DNA from: Chlorops oryzae
Lineage: Eukaryota > Arthropoda > Insecta > Diptera > Chloropidae
Direction: 5' to 3'
DNA: 64,000 nt
Assembly (NCBI GenBank): GCA_020466095.1
Contig: CM035806.1
Coordinates: 59,162,722 to 59,226,721 of the forward strand
The translations under genes and the position numbers were made by a program. Under the pieces are notes generated by a model that was not told where the DNA came from, searched no databases, and saw only the letters and a program-made list of their open reading frames with translations. Positions 32,091-42,295 of this stretch are shown here, piece after piece (positions within the stretch are counted from its first letter, which is position 1; each line of letters opens with the position of its first letter).

Positions 32091-32766
32091 GTTCATCCGA
32101 ACAATCAGTTTATATCCATGCGAATTTTGTTGATGGATTTGACAGAAAAAGGTAATACATTGCCACTCAGGGCCCATTAATAAATACCATTAATGACTTT
32201 TGGCAAATGGTGTGGGGTCAAAATTGTTATAACATAGTTATGCTATCGGAGATACAGGAACATGGAATATAAAAATGCTTTCAATATTGGGGAAAAAATA
32301 GAGGCACGTGCGTTAAGTCCAGCAGTTTCATTATAAAGACGTTGAAAATATATAAAACCGACTCTGGTATACAGAGCGAATTATTATTAAAAAATTTGGA
32401 AACCAGAGAAGTCAGAAAAATTCTCCACTGGCAGTTTTTACACTGGCCGGACAATGGTACTCCGGAGCCAGCACGTTTACTAAAATTCTGGTTGGAAATA
32501 CAAAATCACCAAAATTCTATAACAACAGAACATAGTTTGTCCAAAATAATAATACACTGCAGCGCCGGTCTTGGCCGAACATGTACTTTGATAGCAATAG
32601 ATATTGCCTTAAGGACCATAAATTCAGGATCCAAAATTAGATTACCCGACACAGTAAGAATACTTCGCGAACAGCGCGTGGGCATGATGACGTGCATGAA
32701 ACAATATAAATTTGTGTATGACGTTTTGAACTGCTACGTCAAACAACATTTGAAGCACAAAATTTA
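32020..32766 (+). pseudogene. Protein tyrosine phosphatase of PTP element A
   Basis: [59 protein letters not shown], catalytic loop HCSAGLGRTC (32,565-32,594) and REQRVGMMTCMKQYKFVYDV. Stops lie near 32,153 and 32,269. The catalytic Cys and Arg are kept; the residue after RT is Cys instead of Gly, and Ile is Leu. The domain is full length (about 240 aa) and directly continues the integrase frame. The frame ends at 32,766. Confidence 0.87.
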
Positions 32767-33640
32767 ATAGTTAGTAGATCTTAGATTAGGTTAGAAAGAC
32801 CTTAACAAAAATATTCACCATTACAGTAAAAACGACGACCACAGATAAGGTAGAAATTCCGAGAATACGACACAATGACGCAAAAACCTGCAGAAACAAA
32901 CCAAACTTAAATTCATTATAAAATAAGAATAATAATGTAACCTGAAATATTCGAGATCAAATCCTCAGTCAGGAGAAACCTCAGGCAACCAGGAAACAGA
33001 GTACCTAAAAAGTACACGTTAATCGGCAGATAATTAAAAGAATACCAAACTCACAGGTTGTAGGGTAACCGTCCGATGTCTTTCGACATCCGCAGAAAAA
33101 ATTCCTAACGGGAAAACTCTTTCGTTGTAAAAAACACAGGAGAGCAGTCAAGCAATTGCCGGAGAAAAAGAAAACCTTAAACCCCCGGACAGAAGCTTTA
33201 CCACATTCCGGTGAAAACAATATAAATTTCGCACAGAAGTTTTCCTTTTAGTAAAAAGTTTTTACATTATTGCACTAATCACTTCTGTTCACTAAATTTT
33301 TCACTAAATGATTTTCAATAAAACTTCTATCGCAGAAGTTCAACTCTCTTCAATCACACTGAACAAACTGATTCGAAGATGCTATCATAGCAGAAAAACA
33401 TACGAATTGTCTGAGCGACATACGCACTGATAAATTCAAACCAGAGCTACAAGTATGCACATGCATATTATATAGCGCGCCACACATAGAATTCGACGAA
33501 CGAGAACGAAAAACAAACAATGAAATTGGCATCTACTCACCCAGCAAGAAAGTCTAAAACTGAAAGGGCTGTTCAAAAATTCTAAGCCAAACCAAAAATT
33601 CAAAAATAAGAAAGCGTTTTCTAAAATTTTTGTTTTATCA
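32767..33640. other. Non-coding region between PTP and the antisense ORF
   Basis: About 870 bp without a plausible frame. It contains an AATAAAAC poly(A)-like signal near 33,317, a short hairpin GATGTCTTTCGACATC at about 33,075-33,092, and TATAAATTTCGC near 33,221. The same region, slightly shortened, is at 57,399-58,129. A TATATAGCGCGC patch is at 33,470. Confidence 0.5.
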
Positions 33641-34198
33641 AAATTTTTATTCATCAGCCCACAACGCTGGGGGGCTGTCATCAAACTTCCCATCCGGGGT
33701 TTAACCAACATACAAGCTTTTTGTATTTCTGGGAATATCCCATTCAGAAGACAACTCCCGACTAGTCACAAAATATGGCCGAACTGCGGGAGCAAACAAG
33801 TGTAACCGGTCGAGAAGGTCCGATAGCCGGTAGGGGTCTTTAGTCGGCTCACCCTCTTTGTTAAGTACTGCATTCGGCTCCAGTTTTTTCCGCAATAGGC
33901 GTTGCGAAATCACCAGCAAATTCTCCTCCCACGGTGTGGCAAAGTTATACTCCTCACATCACTCTGCCAAATTAGAAATACGCCGCTGGTGTCCCCAGTC
34001 GCGTATCTTAATCCCCTGGGCCTCCTCGTAGCGCAACCGCAAAACGATCTCCAGCACACTTTTCAAAATTATGACCATCCTAGGCCATACCTCGTCTATC
34101 TTGCAAAATACAGGGAGGGTCCGTTTTAAGCAGGCGTCCACCTGATAATTCTCCTCCAAATGATAATCCGCTCCAAACTTTTCTAAATAAAACTCCAT
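33641..34198 (-). pseudogene. Antisense ORF carried by PTP element A
   Basis: Minus-strand frame from ATG 34,198 (MEFYLEKFGADYHLEEN) through WPRMVIILKSVLEIVLRLRY, RDWGHQRRISNL, YRLSDLLDRLHLFAP and SEWDIPRNTK to SPPALWADE and a TGA at about 33,654. The stop is overlapped by AATAAAA, a poly(A) signal. One in-frame TGA lies at about 33,959, where copy B has Arg, and a second stop follows near 33,701. About 180 residues, mostly helical in look; no family recognised. It faces against PTP and Env. It may be a captured gene with its own transcription unit. Confidence 0.6.
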
Positions 34199-34308
34199 GT
34201 CGAATAAGTGTAATAAAACGGATTTCAGGACAATTTATATAAAAATTGCAACATAATTAGCAGGGGTTTCCAACATTTCAAACACAGCTAAAAACAAATC
34301 AACTTTTC

Positions 34309-35044
34309 AGATTTTAATTACGATTCTGGGAATGGCTGGGGCAACCCAAGGAGGGTTAGTGGTAACCCCAATCACAGATCAGCGCGGATTTATAGAGGTT
34401 CACATGCAGAAGACAGAAATAGTAAAAGAATCTTTCACAATTCTACATGTTATCCATCCGAAAGAAATTTTAAAAATTATAAATTCAATTGAATCACTCG
34501 TTATGTCTACAGAGGTACAAAATAAGGGATTTTTGGTAAGCGAGATAACAACAGTAAAATCAAAACTGAAGTCAATAATGCCACCATTGAGAAAAAGAAG
34601 AGGACTTATTAACGCAATAGGAAGAGCGGGAAATTGGCTGTTCGGGATAATGGACGATCAAGACCGCCAAGAGATTGAAGAACACCTAAAGAAAAATTTT
34701 TAACAGCATAACAAAGGGTAATGAGGATATTTTAAAACGTATGATATTTAATGAACAATTATATAAATTGAAAAATATAGAAGAAAAATTAAATTTGATC
34801 CAGGACAGCATAGCTGCAGCCAAACACGGCCTCATGCACCCCAGCACCCTTAACCGAAGAAGTAGAGAGATTCAATTTAAACTTTTTAAAACTTAAATGG
34901 GTTAGAGTAGGAATAATGATATGTGTAGATGAAACATTGGTGATAGTGGTAAAAATTCCTACACGTCTAGAAGAAATAGAGGTTAATCTTATTACCCCGG
35001 TACCAAGTTAGGAATTTTACGAAATTATGGCAGAAGACGAATTA
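34309..35044 (+). pseudogene. env: Errantivirus-like Env of PTP element A, N-terminal and middle part
   Basis: A splice-acceptor-like CTTTTCAG ends at 34,310, as expected for the spliced env mRNA of errantiviruses. The frame then has a short hydrophobic start (ILITILGMAGA), a furin-type site RKRR at residues 87-90 counted from ATG 34,332, and the fusion-peptide motif GLINAIGRAGNWLFGIMD. Frameshifts near 34,700 and 34,855 and a stop near 35,009 follow; the later part (WVRVGIMI, EIEVNLITPV) matches the Env at 3.1-3.4 kb. It is cut at 35,044 where an LTR end and PBS begin. Confidence 0.85.
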
Positions 35045-35563
35045 GTAAAACAACATTTATGGCGCAGCCGGTTTTCGACTAAGGATAGTCGGGTACGAAT
35101 CACGATCCTTTTGGCCACAGTGGGGTAAGATTGATATATATTGGATATATTTGAGTTATTCATTGGAACCTACTGAACAGTGGTGAAACCTAATTCGTCA
35201 GGATCCGGGTGTGAGTGAAACTTCCGAAGGACACTTTAGCAGCACAATCGCAATAAGGGCATAACAGAGTACCTTGAATAAAAATTTTATAGCCGGTATT
35301 CGACTGACTTTCAGTTGGATCAAACTCAGTTCTCTAAAAGTTTTTTTTAAATTATTGATCGTGCGGTTTGATTTATGACGCTATTCAGCTAAATTGGGAC
35401 TGTGATAGTCTTAAACAGTAATTAGTTATTATCAATCTTGCAGAAAAGCTCGTCAAATTTAACTGCATTAGCGATTATAATTTTTAAGCAAAGTTTATAT
35501 CGACAAGGTTTGCTTGCCAATATAACTGAGCAAAAAAGCTTGAAAGAATATTAAAATTTTATA
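35045..35563 (+). mobile_element. LTR end, PBS and leader of another errantivirus-like element
   Basis: ACAACA then TTTATGGCGCAGCCGG (PBS at about 35,060-35,075) start a 5' leader joined directly to env coding sequence. The leader has no long frame. The segment 35,393-35,436 (GACTGTGATAGTCTTAAACAG...) recurs at 37,775-37,815 beyond the foldback element, so the leader holds diverged direct repeats. It continues at 37,739-38,049. Confidence 0.75.
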
Positions 35564-35571
35564 GTGTACAT

Positions 35572-37730
35572 TAGGGCTGCTCTTAATTCCCGAAATGGAA
35601 TTTCAATCGGTCTCAGGGTCCAGAAGTGTTCCATTGGACATGGAGGAGAAACGTGAGAAATTTGGAAGCAATCGGATAACGGGAACCCGTGGCAGTTTTC
35701 AATTGAAGTTTGGGAAATTTTCAAAAATAGAGAGGAAACGGCCCTTAACTCCCCACAAGGCGCCCCCTACGGATATATAACGTATGGCCAACCCCCATTA
35801 TTTTTTTACTTCGAACATTTTTTCTAAACAAACCTACCCCCTATCTCCCCTCCTTAAGGGGGCTCCCATACAAAAATAATTTTTTTTTTAATTTTCCCCC
35901 CATCTTCCTAACTAGCCCCAGAGTGCTCCTAGAGGAGTCAAATGTATGACCGACCCCCATTAACTTTGTCCCCCTAACAATTTCTCCGAACATACTTAAC
36001 CTCTATCTCCCCCCCTTAAGGGGGCTTCCATATAAAACTACCTTAATTTGAGCAAAAATTCATACAAAATGGCCGTCACTACAGTCAAACCCCTCCTAGG
36101 GGGCTGATATATATGACCGACCCCCATTATTTTTTTACCCCAAACATTTTCTTCAAACATACCTACCCTCTATCTCCCCTCGTTAGGGGGGTCCCCATAC
36201 AAAATTAGGCTTAAATTAAAGAAAAATGCCTCACGAACTTCAATCTATAATATAGATGCCGTAGGAACAAGAAAGATCATGTTCAGCATGCATATTCGAA
36301 AAATTTACAAAATTACCTTTTAAACCAGCCTAATACGAAGAATATTGGATTCATTTTTGGTATGTTATAATAATATGTTATAATTATTACCTTTTTTTAA
36401 AACTGAATTTTGGGTTCCATCCCCTAACTGGCCAAATAATGACCCTAGTAGAAAAAAAATATATTTTCGAGTCAAATGCCGCAAACCTCAGTCTATGACG
36501 AGTTTTTTGAGACTATAACCATTAAAATCGGTAAGTAGTTTCTATTCATAAAATTAATTCAAAACAAATATTTTTTGAAACGCATTATTCACTGTTTTTA
36601 CGTTCGTTTCTTGAGTCTTTGCATGCGTACAGACCGAGAGAGCCATGCGTACAGACCGAGAGAGACATGCGAAGACCTAAGAAACGAACGTGAAAACAGT
36701 GAATAATGCGTTTCAAAAAATATTTGTTTTGAATTAATTTTATGAATAGAAACCACTAACCGATTTTAGTGGTTATAGTCTCAAAAAAGTCGTCATAGAT
36801 TGAGGTTTTCGGCATTTGACTCGAAAATATATTTTTTTTCTACTAGGGTCATTATTTGGCCAGTTTGGGGATGGAACCCAAAATTCAGTTTAAAAAAAAA
36901 GGTAATAAAATATATCATATTAGTAAAACACACCAAAAACTAATCCAATATTCTTCATATTAGGCTCGTTTAAAAGGTATTTTTGTAAATTTTTCGAATA
37001 TGCATGCTGAACATGCTCTTTCTTGTTCCTACGGCATCTATATTATAGATTGAAGTTCGTGAGGCATTTTTCTTTAATTTAAGCCTAATTTTGTATGGGG
37101 ACCCCCCTAACGAGGGGAGATAGAGGGTAGGTATGTTTGAAGAAAATGTTTGGGGTAAAAAAATAATGGGGGTCGGTCATATATATCAGCCCCTAGGAGG
37201 GGTTTGACTGTAGTGACGGCCATTTTGTATGAATTTTTGCTCAAATTAAGGTAGTTTTATATGGAAGCCCCCTTAAGGGGGGGAGATAGAGGTTAAGTAT
37301 GTTCGGAGAAATTGTTAGGGGACAAAGTTAATGGGGGTCGGTCATACATTTGACTCCTCTAGGAGCACTCTGGGGCTAGTTAGGAAGATGGGGGGAAAAG
37401 TTTTTAAAAAATTATTTTTGTATGGGAGCCCCCTTAAGGAGGGGAGATAGGGGGTAGGTTTGTTCAGAAAAAATGTTTGGAGTAAAAAAATAATGGGGGT
37501 TGGCCATACGTTATACATCCGTAGGGGCGCCTTGTGGGGAGTTAAGGGCCGTTTCCTCTCTATTTTTGCCAATTTCCCAAACTTCAATTGAAAACTGCCA
37601 CGGGTTCCCGTTATCCGATTGCCTCCAAATTTCTCACGTTTCTCCTCCATGTCTAATGGAACACTTCTGGACCCTGAGACCGATCAGAAACTCGCTACAA
37701 AATTTCTCCATAGAGTTAAGAGCAGCCCTA
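35572..37730. mobile_element. Foldback element: 2.16-kb near-perfect palindrome with 8-bp TSD
   Basis: The arms 35,572 to about 36,620 and about 36,668 to 37,730 are inverted copies (about 1.05 kb each). Ends are TAGGGCTGCTCTTAA and its complement. The 8-bp duplication GTGTACAT flanks it at 35,564-35,571 and 37,731-37,738. The centre is two tandem copies of CATGCGTACAGACCGAGAGAG. Arms hold repeated CCCCTTAAGGGGGC-like blocks and GGGGGTCGGTCATA motifs. The short mirrored frames (MEEKREKFGG...) are a consequence of the palindrome. An 8-bp TSD is a hAT or P trait; no transposase inside. Confidence 0.9.
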
Positions 37731-37738
37731 GTGTACAT

Positions 37739-38049
37739 ACATGATCGGCTACGAAAATTCGCCTTGAATTGGGGCTGTGACAGTCTTAAAAAGTAATTAG
37801 TTATTACCAAGACAAGCCGAATAAAAATTCGTAAGCAAGATTGTATGGTAAAACGCTTGTAAAATATTTTTGAAGAATACCAATACTTTCATAATAAATA
37901 TCCTTATAAAAAGTGAAAATAAGTATTTTTTAAATAAATTATCAACGGTAGCTGTGCAACGAAGAATAAAATATTGTTCAACAAACATGATACAGGTGAG
38001 TACAAAAAACACTATTTCATCATCTTGAGTCCTATTTTGCAAAGTACAC
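37739..38049 (+). other. Leader resumed after the foldback element
   Basis: Non-coding leader reaching gag at 38,050. It includes the second copy of the leader repeat and an ACAGGTGAGTAC sequence at 37,991-38,002, a good match to a splice donor, which could be used for env mRNA. Confidence 0.5.
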
Positions 38050-39905
38050 ATGGAAAAAGAAATAGATTTACTTAAGGATAGATTGAAGGTATTCGAGGGC
38101 GATTCAGACACCATTTTACGTGAAGCAAGGGAGTTAGTTCACCAAGCAAATTTAAGCAAGGCAATTTTAAGCTTAATTAAGGACCAAACCGTACTAGGGC
38201 AATTTTCGAAAATTGGCGAAGCAGCCTTTTTGGTCAACAAAGTTAAAGATACAGTAAGTGCATCGGAACAATCCACGAGCGAAAAAATTGAAGAATTAGA
38301 ACTGAACATAAAAGCCCTGAAAAACAGTTGCAAATCGTTTAAAAACCAAATAGAAAATCAAAATAGTTTAATAGAAGAAGCAGAAAAAGAAAATCAGATT
38401 TTAAGAGATACTTTAAGTAAAGAAGTCGGTCCTACGGTTGCGGACACCATTCAACACAGCAAGAAAAAACTTAAAGAAAGTGAAGAAGAAACTGCATTTT
38501 TAAAACAGGAATTAAGAAAATTAAAAAACACATTGAAAACAGTCTGTGTCCCGTCTCCGGTTTCAACTCCAAATCCTGCACGGAAAACTAGACTGGCAAA
38601 CCAAAACGTTCAAATTGCCTTTACACCCACTGCACAGACTTCAAACCAATTTGTTTTTCCACCCCCTCCAAAGACAACAACAACTACTCAACATATTATT
38701 CCAACGATCCAAACAAATAACACAACAGTCGATAATATTGAAAATTTGAGCGCTGCTCAGCCAACAATAAACATGACCACTAATATGCAAGTAGATGAAT
38801 TGATCCAAAAGGTAAACAGACTTGTACCATACTTTTCAGAGTAAAACAATCCAGAGTTGAGCTTAGAAGTAGATAAATTTATCACTGGTATCGAGTTACT
38901 TAAAAGCGTTGTGGGCAACTTTAACATAATAGACGTTATAAAATGCATAAAAAACAGATTAAGAGGCATGGCCTACATGAAAGTAAGCCAGAGATCAATT
39001 AGTAACATAGATGAGCTTTGTGATTTGATAAAGAGAGAATTTTTTAAGAGACGAACCCTTGAAACTATTAGGTCAGAAATAGCAAGCTCAGAGCAAAATA
39101 ATGACGAGAGAGCATCAGCATTCGGTGGTAGATTAGAATTTTTATTAAATGAAGCAGAAGTTGTAATTAAAAAATCATGGAATGATGTAGAGGCACTGTC
39201 GGCGCTTAGCGAATATAGAAAGCTGGCAACCAGCAAATTCATTTTCGGTGTGAGGGATCCTTATATGCAAAATAGACTTGAAGGTTCAAAAGATAAATCA
39301 CTTGAAAACCTAATTAATTTAGCAGAGGAGTCAGAAGACCTCCATGCAGAAAACTATAATTACTGCAACCAACTTTTATATAAAACACCCCCAGTAGGAA
39401 CACAAACGATTAAGTGTTCTTTTTGCAATTTGGAAGGGCATACTTGGGATATCTGTGCCCAAAGAAAAAATACTCCATTTTGCACCAGTTCTGCCCAATA
39501 TGGTCACCAGTTTAGCGCAAAATGCGATAAAATAATAAGGCTATGACTCCAAATACAGAAATATGTTCATATTGTGGAAAGAAGGGTCATTCAGAGGGAA
39601 AATGTTTTAGTAAAATGAAAACCTTGTTTTGCAAAATTTGTCAGTTGAATGGTCATTCGAGCAACCCCTTTTGCAGACAAAGGCAGGAAAAAAATAATAT
39701 GCAGAACACTCAACAACAAAATAACGATTCACTTGGGCGAGTCCAGAATCAACACAGAGGGAGAAATTTTAGTAGAATTAGAGCAGAAAATTTTAACGGG
39801 GAGGAAATGAAAGAAACCAACCTTCGAATAACGCAAATATTCAATGCTTCAATTGCTCACAGTTTGGACATATATCCAAATTTTGTAGAGAGCAAAAAAC
39901 GATAA
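38050..39905 (+). pseudogene. gag: Errantivirus-like Gag with four CCHC-type knuckles
   Basis: ATG at 38,050. The first 265 codons form an N-terminal coiled coil (heptad-rich, EKIEELELNIKALKN) and a Thr/Pro/Gln-rich linker, ending at a TAA at 38,842. The same frame continues as the capsid-like part (39 to 39.3 kb, LEVDKFITGIELLKSVV, LCDLIKREFFKRRTLE, ATSKFIFGVRDPYMQN). Knuckle-like motifs follow: CSFCNLEGHTWDIC, CSYCGKKGHSEGKC and CKICQLNGHSSNPFC, and after a frameshift CFNCSQFGHISKFC. One stop, a frame change at 39,540 and another near 39,830 make it a pseudogene. Pol is missing after it. Confidence 0.82.
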
Positions 39906-40640
39906 ATAATTGTCAGGGAAACTAGTAGCGGCCCGGTCAAGGCCAATAGACCGGAACGCCAAATTAAATGTCAAAATTTATAGGCCTAATCTAGTCTCCT
40001 TAAATAAAAAGAAAGTTAAATTCTTAGATAACAAGGAAAAATATAAATTAGAGGAGCTAGAAATTTCAAATATACTCTTTTTTAAATGAAAAAAACCTTG
40101 AAGAGGAGACAAGTGTTGAGTTTTTATTCTTGTGAATCAAGTCCGGTTCGAAGGACCAAAATGTTGTGGTTTTTGTTCTTGTGAATCAAGTCTGGTTCAA
40201 AGGACCAAAATACTATTTACTACTTTAGTTACGTTTTTTAAAGGTTTTCCTCTTGTTTATTCACTCGCTTTTTTGTTATAACTCCACCGTCGACTTATTA
40301 AAGCTAACTCTTGTTAACAATCCCAAAAAAATATCAACTTAAAAATATTCTTAAAATTACTTAAAACTAGGTTCGCTGACGCGAACTCTGCTGCAGTCGT
40401 ACGCCCCCGCTGGCGTCTTTTCGCTTTAGTTTCTGCTGACGTCTTCGTCTTGCGCAACTTTTTTTCGCTCACTTTGTTTGAATTCTAGTTCTTCAATATT
40501 TTGCTGGAATGCATTCTTTGCCTTGCACTCAACTGCCCCAATTTAGACTTTTTAGGCCGTTGGTGCTTATTGTTGTTTTCTTTCTTTCGCTCAGCAGTGT
40601 CCTCACGATATTTGTGACATGATCACAACACAAGACTAAA
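39906..40640. other. LTR-like non-coding stretch with a 50-bp direct repeat
   Basis: The start still shows a short pol-like frame (ETSSGPVKANRPERQIKC). A purine-rich GAAGAGGAGACAAG at 40,097-40,110 is followed by TGTTGAG. The block CTTGTGAATCAAGTC...GAAGGACCAAAAT occurs at about 40,130-40,160 and again at 40,180-40,210. A hairpin at 40,371-40,398 is shared with 1,151-1,182. An LTR ending near ACAACA at about 40,632 is possible. Confidence 0.4.
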
Positions 40641-40649
40641 GTGCCAAAA

Positions 40650-41025
40650 TAGAAAAAACTAATTTTCACCAATATGGCAAGGAGCGTATGAAATAGTTTC
40701 AAATGTAAAATTAAAAATAATGGGAAAAGACAGAACATTTCATAAGAATTTGGTAAAATTAAATCGCAAAATAAATTGTATAAAAACCGAAGAAACTCAG
40801 AGGCTATTCGATGAAAAGAAGAAGAAAAAATAAAAACAAAGTAAAGTTAAATTACCTACCGACAGTGCAGTAATATGTCAAAACGATAGATCAAAGAACA
40901 GATATGCGGATTTACCTTGTTTCGAACACACACGAGTCAAGCTGAAAGCAACCGAAAGGGGGAATCAGATTACATACACGCCAACTTCAGAGACGGACAT
41001 AATGCAAAAATAATAAGACGGGTGA
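40650..41025 (+). pseudogene. pol: Diverged integrase end plus PTP start, cut by the gap
   Basis: The integrase tail FSPIWQGAYEIVS...TFHKNLVKL ends at a TAA near 40,832. About 15 codons later, the PTP begins: KNRYADLPCFEHTRVKLK and, after a one-base slip near 40,955, DYIHANFRDG. Sequence differs clearly from copies A/B/D and from the left copy, so this is a further lineage with the same integrase-PTP order. The assembly gap removes the catalytic part. Confidence 0.8.
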
Positions 41026-41125
41026 NNNNNNNNNNNNNNNNNNNNNNNNNNNNNNNNNNNNNNNNNNNNNNNNNNNNNNNNNNNNNNNNNNNNNNNNNNN
41101 NNNNNNNNNNNNNNNNNNNNNNNNN
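41026..41125. other. Assembly gap, 100 N
   Basis: Exactly 100 N, a conventional gap of unknown size. The left side is a plus-strand PTP fragment and the right side a minus-strand BEL RNase H, so the 3' part of the BEL pol and its 3' LTR are lost in it. Confidence 0.99.
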
Positions 41126-42290
41126 TGGTGCCACTCGTGACTTGGCGCAAAGCAGATTGACTATGATCGTGCCATCTTTAGTGCATGCCCGAATGTAAAT
41201 TGCAGCGCCGTATGCCTGTTCGGATGAGTCCACAAACGTGTGCAATTGAATATGGTCCGGCTGAACTAGGTTGTGGTTGAAAATATGCCGAGGAGTTTTC
41301 ACGTCGTTCAATGTAATTATGCCTTTTTGAAACTGCCTCCACTCATGCTGCAGGTTTTCTGGTAGCTCGTCATCCCAAGCTAGTTTTAGTTGCCACAATT
41401 GCTGTGTGAAAATTTTTGCCTTTACGAGTACCGGTCCTAACATTCCGAGAGGTTCAAATAATTTTCCAAGGTCAGAGCGCACAGACCTTTTTGTTTGTGG
41501 CCTCGATGTTGTTTGTATGTATGCTCTGCCACAGAGCTGGTCAGTTTTTGGGAGCCATATTACTCCCAGGGCCTTTTGCGCCAGATTTGCTTCCGAATTG
41601 AAATCGAGACTTATCTCTTGATCCTTTGCAGCTACTCCAGCTAAGAGTTGTGGATGATTCGCACACCATTTTCTTAAGTTAAATCCGGCTTCTCGAAGTA
41701 TTGCAGTCAGTTGAGTTTTTGCTTCCAATGCTGTGTTAAGTTTATCAGCTCCACTGAGACAGTCGTCGACATAGAAATCATCATGTAGTATGGTGGCTCC
41801 TAGTGGATATCTCTCCATGTTCTTGTTGGCTAAGTGTTGAAGACATTTGGTTGCCAAGTATGGGGCCGAAGTTGTGCCATATGTCACTGTAGTCAGCCGG
41901 TAATATTTGATTTCTTCCGATGGGTCTTTTCTCCAGATAATTAATTGATGATTTTGGTCACCATCTTGTACCAGGATCTGCCGATACATCTTCCCGATGT
42001 CTGATGTGAACACAAAACGGTGCATGCGGAACCGTAATAATATTGAAAAGAGTTCGCTTTGAACCGTAGGACCCGCTTGTAACACATCATTAAGTGCCAG
42101 TCCAGTTGATGTTTTTGTCGAAGCATCGAAAACAACACGTAATTTCGTTGTGGTGCTTTCGGGCTTCAGGATGCAATGATGCGGTATAAAGTACCTTGGT
42201 GCGGGGACGTTTTAATGTCGACTTCCTTCATGTGTCCAAGTCTTTCGTACTCGGTCATGAACTCAGTATACATTTCTCTTATGGTTTTGT
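41126..42290 (-). pseudogene. pol: BEL/Pao reverse transcriptase and start of RNase H
   Basis: Minus-strand frame up to 42,085 with FTSDIGKMYRQILV, TTVTYGTTSAPYLAT, the catalytic FYVDDCLSG, the LRKWCANHP block and RNase H start LHTFVDSSEQAYGAAIYIR. These are Pao-type RT signatures. Upstream, 42,100-42,300 continues in another frame (MYTEFMTEYERLGHM). It runs into the gap at 41,125, so integrase is not seen. Confidence 0.88.
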
Positions 42291-42295
42291 CCTTA

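Noticed and set aside
35595..35780. Short frame MEFQSVSGSRSVPLDMEEK and its mirror at 37,342-37,650
   Set aside because: The two frames are the same sequence in the arms of the foldback palindrome; no evidence of coding.
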